From Deltaproteobacteria bacterium (GTDB taxonomy: Bacteria > Campylobacterota_A > Desulfurellia > JAGGSF01): a stretch of 8,928 bases of DNA. Within the stretch, counting starts at the first letter, position 1. Each line of letters starts with the position of its first letter. The translations under genes were made by a program, and so were the position numbers. This document shows positions 5,856-8,928 of this stretch, piece after piece. The stretch spans positions 1 to 8,928 of the forward strand of contig JAGGSF010000043.1 in the NCBI GenBank assembly GCA_021159235.1. The letters are read 5' to 3'. The notes beneath the pieces are model-generated. The model was not told where the DNA came from. It worked only from the letters and a program-made list of their open reading frames with translations, and ran no database searches.

Positions 5856-6567
5856 AGATGTAAGGAAACTTTTAAAGGTTCAGGAATTGGACAAGGAAGT
5901 TGTAAGGTTAGCTGAAGAAATTGAAAAAATGCAAAAGAAAGTGGAAGAAAAAGAAGCAGAAGTAAGGATGCAAAAGGATAATATAGAAGCTCTGCACAAA
6001 GAGATTGGAGAGTTATTGGAGGATAAGAAATTTAAGGATGAACTTTTAAATGAAAGCGTGGAAAATTTGAAGAAATTGGAGAAAAAGGCAAAGAGCGTAA
6101 CCACAGAAAAACAACTCAATGCGATAAATACAGAGATAGAAATTTCCAGAACAAACCAAGATATTTTAGAGGAAAAACTGCTGAGCATAATGGGAACTAT
6201 TGAGGAAAAGGAAAAGGCTGTTAAGGAAATGGAAACATCCTTAGATACCGCTCAAAGAGAGCTGGATGCACTTAAAAAAGCAACAACAGAAAACATAAAC
6301 CAGATAAATGGAGATATCAACGAAATAGAGGAAAGGAAAAAGATATTGTATAAGGATATTGATGCAAAGATTATCAAAAGATACGAGGAATTGAACAGGT
6401 GGACAAAGGGGACCAGTGTCGTTCCTGTAAGGCAGGGGGCATGTTATGGTTGTTTTATGAAGATCACACCTCAAACCCTTGCCACAGTGAAGGAAACTGA
6501 TGAAGTAGTTTTCTGTCCCAACTGTGGAAGGATTCTATACTGGCCTGAAGAAGATGAAAAAAAGTAA
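5848..6567 (+). CDS. Coiled-coil C4-type zinc-ribbon protein (COG1579 family)
   Basis: A long heptad-rich coiled coil (about 1-180, dominated by K, E, L and N) is followed by a C-terminal zinc ribbon: C199-x2-C202 in ACYGCF and C223-x2-C226 in FCPNCGRILYW. This is the layout of the COG1579 family, thought to bind nucleic acid or act in translation or envelope processes; its role is not settled. I choose TTG 5848 because a strong GGGAGG (5837-5842) sits five nt upstream and the resulting N-terminus (NEDVRKLLKVQELDKEV) is typical; this gives 239 residues. GTG 5845 is too close to the ribosome binding site, and the in-frame ATG at 5800 would add 16 non-family residues inside Nif3. The 8-nt overlap with nif3 and 14-nt overlap with the RNase H gene suggest one translationally coupled unit. 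Confidence 0.9.
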   Translation: MNEDVRKLLKVQELDKEVVRLAEEIEKMQKKVEEKEAEVRMQKDNIEALHKEIGELLEDKKFKDELLNESVENLKKLEKKAKSVTTEKQLNAINTEIEISRTNQDILEEKLLSIMGTIEEKEKAVKEMETSLDTAQRELDALKKATTENINQINGDINEIEERKKILYKDIDAKIIKRYEELNRWTKGTSVVPVRQGACYGCFMKITPQTLATVKETDEVVFCPNCGRILYWPEEDEKK

Positions 6568-6964
6568 AAAACTGATCATAAATACAGATGGATCATCTCT
6601 TTCTAATCCTGGGCCAGCAGGAATAGGAATTGTTGTTTATAATAATCAAAACGATATAATAGAAAAAATAAGTAAGTATATTGGGAAAGCAACGAACAAT
6701 GTAGCTGAATATAAAGCGATAATAGAAGCTCTAAGTTTTGCTAAAGACTTCGGAGCAGATGAAGTAATGATAAGATCGGATTCAGAACTCATTGTGAAAC
6801 AGATCAACGGGAGTTATAGGGTTAAAGACAAAAAGCTGAAAATATTATTGAAAGAAGCGCTTAATTTAACAGGGAATTTTTCCACATTTTCCATTGTGCA
6901 TATACCGAGAGAGGAAAACAGGATAGCAGACGACCTGGCAAAACGAGCAGCGGCGTTAGAGTAG
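6554..6964 (+). CDS. Ribonuclease HI-like protein
   Basis: Degrades the RNA strand of RNA-DNA hybrids, or a paralogous role. The short bacterial/archaeal-type RNase HI fold is complete in 136 residues from ATG 6554. Catalytic acidic residues are in place: D12 in NTDGSS, E52 in NNVAEYKAIIEAL, D76 in IRSDSELIVKQINGSY, and D126 in ENRIADDLAKRA, with the preceding HIPRE strand. It lacks the basic protrusion of E. coli RNase HI, as in the YpdQ/archaeal subgroup, so substrate range may differ. A GTG at 6524 would extend it by ten residues into the zinc ribbon; ATG 6554 fits the family better. Its last codons and stop overlap antisense to the 3' end of rnpB (6952-6964), and no terminator separates them. 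Confidence 0.92.
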   Translation: MKKSKKLIINTDGSSLSNPGPAGIGIVVYNNQNDIIEKISKYIGKATNNVAEYKAIIEALSFAKDFGADEVMIRSDSELIVKQINGSYRVKDKKLKILLKEALNLTGNFSTFSIVHIPREENRIADDLAKRAAALE

Positions 6965-7323
6965 ATCATAAGCCGGGTTCTGTACCTTCAGTAGAAGGTG
7001 GTAGCCATTTATCTGGAGTGACAGTTGCCTGCCACTTCGAGCGACCTACCCGAGAACATAGGACGGACACGCCTTTCGTTCTCCTATTTGGTCTTGCTCC
7101 GGAAGGGGTTTACCATGCGGTATGTATCACTACATACCCGGTAAGCTCTTACCTTACCTTTTCACCCTTACCCTGCTTACATATTTCACAGGGCGGTATC
7201 TTTTCTGTGGCACTTTCCTTGAGATCACTCTCACTGGATGTTATCCAGCTTCCTGTCCGTAGGAGCCCGGACTTTCCTCTACTTCTTTATAGAAGTAGCG
7301 GCTACCAGGTCTACTCTAACGCC
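6952..7323 (-). ncRNA. rnpB: RNase P RNA (M1 RNA), bacterial type A
   Basis: Catalytic RNA of RNase P, which matures tRNA 5' ends. On the minus strand the universal block GAGGAAAGUCCGGGCUCC is present (7279-7262) and pairs in P4 with ACAGAACCCGGCUUAU near the 3' end (6983-6968). P1 is a perfect 14-bp helix, GGCGUUAGAGUAGA (7323-7310) with UCUACUCUAACGCC (6965-6952). P2 is GGUAGCC... to GGCUACC (7300-7306 with 7000-7006), P3 is the hairpin at 7279-7298, and a P19-like hairpin lies at 6984-6999. GGU for binding the tRNA CCA end is in the P15 region (7114-7112), followed by GGAGCAAGACCAAAUAGG. Length about 372 nt is normal. Ends are set by P1 and could shift a few nt. It overlaps the end of the RNase H gene, and its promoter reaches into aroA. 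Confidence 0.97.
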
Positions 7324-7330
7324 TTTATCT

Positions 7331-7358
7331 AATTTATTATCTTTCAGAATTTAGTCAA
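7331..7358 (-). promoter_or_regulatory. Probable rnpB promoter, -35 inside the end of aroA
   Basis: On the minus strand TTGACT (7358-7353, five of six consensus bases) is followed after 16 bp by TAAATT (7336-7331, four of six). The expected start is around 7323-7325, matching the beginning of the P1 helix. TTGACT forms the leucine and threonine codons five to four positions from the aroA stop. The -10 is weak, so readthrough from aroA could also supply rnpB. Confidence 0.5.
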
Positions 7359-8621
7359 GCTCTTTAAATGGCTGAAGAACATAGGATAAGATGTGTCAAT
7401 AGATGAGGTATCGTTGAGGATAATATTATCGTTGGATACAAGAGAAGCAATAGCAAAAGACATTGCTATCCTGTGGTCATGATAGGTGTTTATTTTTCCT
7501 CCCTTAAGTGTTCCTCCTTCTATTATTATTCCATCTGGCAGTTCTTCACATCTTATCCCCAGGCGAGTTAGATTTTCCACCATCGCTTTTATACGGTCAC
7601 ATTCCTTGTATCGTAATTCAGAAGCATTTTTGATTATTGTTTTTCCCTCAGCACAGGAGGCCAAGATGCAGATTATAGGGATTTCATCAATAATGCGGGG
7701 AATAATACTTTTTTCTAAGGAAACACCTTTTATGTGTGGAGAATAACAGACAGCTACATTTCCTATCTTTTCTCCGTTTACTTCTCTGTTATTTATTATT
7801 TCAAATTCTACATTCATCATCCGGAATACATCCAGTATACCTGTGCGTGTGGGATTTAATACCATATCCTCAAACAAAACCTGTGAGTGAGGAATTAGGG
7901 CTGCAGCTACCATAAAGTAAGCAGCCGAAGAGATATCCGCTCCAATTTCTATGCAACCTGGTGAATGTAGGGTTCTATTTGAACCTAACCTGATTAAGTT
8001 TTTTACACATTCCACATCTACATCCATATTTCTTAGCATTATTTCGGTGTGATTTCGAGATGGAAGGGGTTCTCTTATTTCTACCTCCCCCTGGGAAAAT
8101 AGCCCTGCTAAAAGTATGGCCGATTTAACTTGAGCACTGGCTACAGGCATTTCATACCTTATACCATTTAACGGGTATTTTCCCCTTATAACCAATGGGG
8201 GGACTTTTCCATTTTCTCTTCCATCAATCCTTGCTCCCATTGTACGCAGCGGTTCTACGATTCTCTCCATCGGCCTTTTTCTCAGCGATTCATCGCCGGT
8301 GAGGATGGTCATAAAATCTGTACCTGAAGCAAGTCCCGCCAAGAGACGCATACCTGTGCCAGAATTCCCCAAATTCAGAACATCCGCTGGTTCTCTTAAT
8401 GAAAATTTTCCCTGGCCTTCAACGACAACGTATTCATCTTTTTGGTATATACTTACACCCAGCATCCTTAGAGCCTGCATGGTGCAATCTGTGTCCCTGG
8501 ATTTGAGGAGATCCTTGATGTATGTTTTACCTTCTGCAATGGAGGAAAGAATCAACGCACGGTGGGAAATGGATTTATCTGAACTGACCCTGATTTTACC
8601 CTTAAGCATCATCTTATCCAT
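7344..8621 (-). CDS. aroA: 3-phosphoshikimate 1-carboxyvinyltransferase (EPSP synthase)
   Basis: Sixth step of the shikimate pathway: transfers enolpyruvyl from PEP to shikimate 3-phosphate; cytoplasmic. It has 425 residues, full length. Motifs in order: SSDKSISHRALIL (13-25, substrate-binding K16, S17, R21), LGNSGTGMRLLAGL (84-97, the PEP-loop glycine retained), LRKRPMER (113-120), ASAQVKSAILLAGL (161-174), PSRNHTE (187-193), catalytic D312 in IIDEIPI, RYKECDRI (337-344) and HDHRIAM (381-387). The usual P-G before DKS is S-S here, and KESDR is KECDR, both tolerable variants. ATG 8621 gives the longest product; ATG 8612 (ATGA overlap with the upstream stop) and 8609 (GGAT six nt upstream) are equally possible. 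It is downstream of and overlaps the lptC-like gene; rnpB follows 20 nt after the stop. Confidence 0.95.
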   Translation of the reverse strand: MDKMMLKGKIRVSSDKSISHRALILSSIAEGKTYIKDLLKSRDTDCTMQALRMLGVSIYQKDEYVVVEGQGKFSLREPADVLNLGNSGTGMRLLAGLASGTDFMTILTGDESLRKRPMERIVEPLRTMGARIDGRENGKVPPLVIRGKYPLNGIRYEMPVASAQVKSAILLAGLFSQGEVEIREPLPSRNHTEIMLRNMDVDVECVKNLIRLGSNRTLHSPGCIEIGADISSAAYFMVAAALIPHSQVLFEDMVLNPTRTGILDVFRMMNVEFEIINNREVNGEKIGNVAVCYSPHIKGVSLEKSIIPRIIDEIPIICILASCAEGKTIIKNASELRYKECDRIKAMVENLTRLGIRCEELPDGIIIEGGTLKGGKINTYHDHRIAMSFAIASLVSNDNIILNDTSSIDTSYPMFFSHLKSLTKF

Positions 8622-8928
8622 ACATCCACATCATGATAAATATACAGTATATCATTTTTACGCTGGTATTTAAATCCCACACCACTCAGCTCTATCTCTC
8701 CTTGGTACCTTACCTTGCCTGAGTCAGAGAGTTCTTCTTTACCACTATTCCAGTTTGCTCTTTCTGTTTTTATTATGAAATTTTTGCCTCTTGCCGTGAC
8801 ATTTCCCTCAAGCTGAACATTTCTCTCCTCATCTGCCCTTGCTGTTTTTGCCGTAATCAGAATATCGCCGTATCTCTTGGTAGGATGTTTCAACTCAACA
8901 TCGTAGAGGAGATACCTATCTCCTTTGT
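8609..8928 (-). CDS. LptC/OstA-like lipopolysaccharide export protein, C-terminal part (cut by window edge)
   Basis: The frame is open to the right edge, so the N-terminus is missing. The visible ~106 residues show the repeating beta-strand pattern of the LptC/LptA (OstA-like) fold: LKHPTKRYGDILITAKTA, then VQLEGNVTARGKNFIIKTER, WNSGKEELSDSGKVRYQG and IELSGVGFKYQ, with LYIYHDVDVWIR at the end. LptC, a single-pass inner-membrane protein of the Lpt bridge that passes lipopolysaccharide from LptBFG to LptA, is the better fit because the sequence ends shortly after the SGVGF strand; LptA cannot be excluded. The TTG at 8893 is probably an internal codon, not a start, since upstream codons (KGDRYLLYDVE) continue the fold. 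Its stop overlaps the aroA start region, indicating one transcript. Confidence 0.75.
   Translation of the reverse strand, partial: KGDRYLLYDVELKHPTKRYGDILITAKTARADEERNVQLEGNVTARGKNFIIKTERANWNSGKEELSDSGKVRYQGEIELSGVGFKYQRKNDILYIYHDVDVWIR

Noticed and set aside
5880-6188. 102-aa minus-strand frame rich in S and F inside the zinc-ribbon gene
   Set aside because: Its Ser/Phe-rich composition is the mirror of Lys/Glu codons in the coiled coil; it has no independent support.
6524-6553. GTG 6524 as start of the RNase H-like protein
   Set aside because: It falls in the zinc-ribbon Cys motif of the upstream gene and adds ten residues not seen at the start of this fold; ATG 6554 leaves a normal N-terminus.
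7018-7332. 104-aa + strand frame across the rnpB region
   Set aside because: It is the antisense of the RNase P RNA; conserved bases follow RNA helices P1-P4, not codons, and there is no ribosome binding site.
8299-8673. 124-aa + strand frame across the aroA start
   Set aside because: It opposes the well-supported aroA and lptC-like frames, with no motif or promoter.
1-8928. Mobile elements, CRISPR arrays, toxin-antitoxin or defence genes
   Set aside because: I found no transposase-, integrase-, Cas- or toxin-like motif, and no spaced direct repeats apart from the 21-bp tandem pair at 35-76. The tRNA has no visible attachment-site duplication nearby.

Overview
The window comes from the chromosome of a moderately AT-rich Gram-negative bacterium. 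An LptC-like protein at the right edge points to a lipopolysaccharide outer membrane. The style of the liv operon, with a non-lipidated binding protein and a degenerate LivG signature, and the Nif3 / zinc-ribbon / RNase H neighbourhood resemble anaerobic lineages such as Desulfobacterota or Nitrospirota. That placement is inference; nothing here fixes the phylum. I see no mobile element, CRISPR array, phage gene or defence system.

Left part, about 1-4598 (+): the last codons of an unidentified upstream gene, then a complete high-affinity branched-chain amino acid type ABC importer in the order binding protein, LivH, LivM, LivG, LivF. It is tightly packed (ATGA and 17-nt overlaps). It begins with an exact 21-bp tandem duplication that doubles the Shine-Dalgarno plus start codon, and a strong hairpin follows the binding-protein gene.

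Middle, about 4595-6964: a small orphan protein (-) ends tail-to-tail with livF. It diverges from a CAU-anticodon tRNA (+) across a promoter region in which the two -35 elements overlap almost completely. The tRNA leads a compact (+) unit: tRNA, Nif3-like metalloprotein 9 nt later, coiled-coil C4 zinc-ribbon protein (TTG start), RNase HI-like protein.

Right part, about 6952-8928 (-): lptC-like gene (cut by the window edge), aroA, and the RNase P RNA gene rnpB. rnpB is wedged between two coding regions: its best -35 box is made of the last codons of aroA, and the 3' strand of its P1 helix is encoded by the antisense of the last codons and stop of the RNase H gene. The tRNA-led unit and rnpB are therefore convergent and overlapping, with no visible terminator between them.

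The most noteworthy features are regulatory and architectural: the shared -35 divergent promoter with two near-leaderless transcripts, the tRNA-headed operon, the doubly nested rnpB, and the duplicated start cassette. The protein families are mostly well known.
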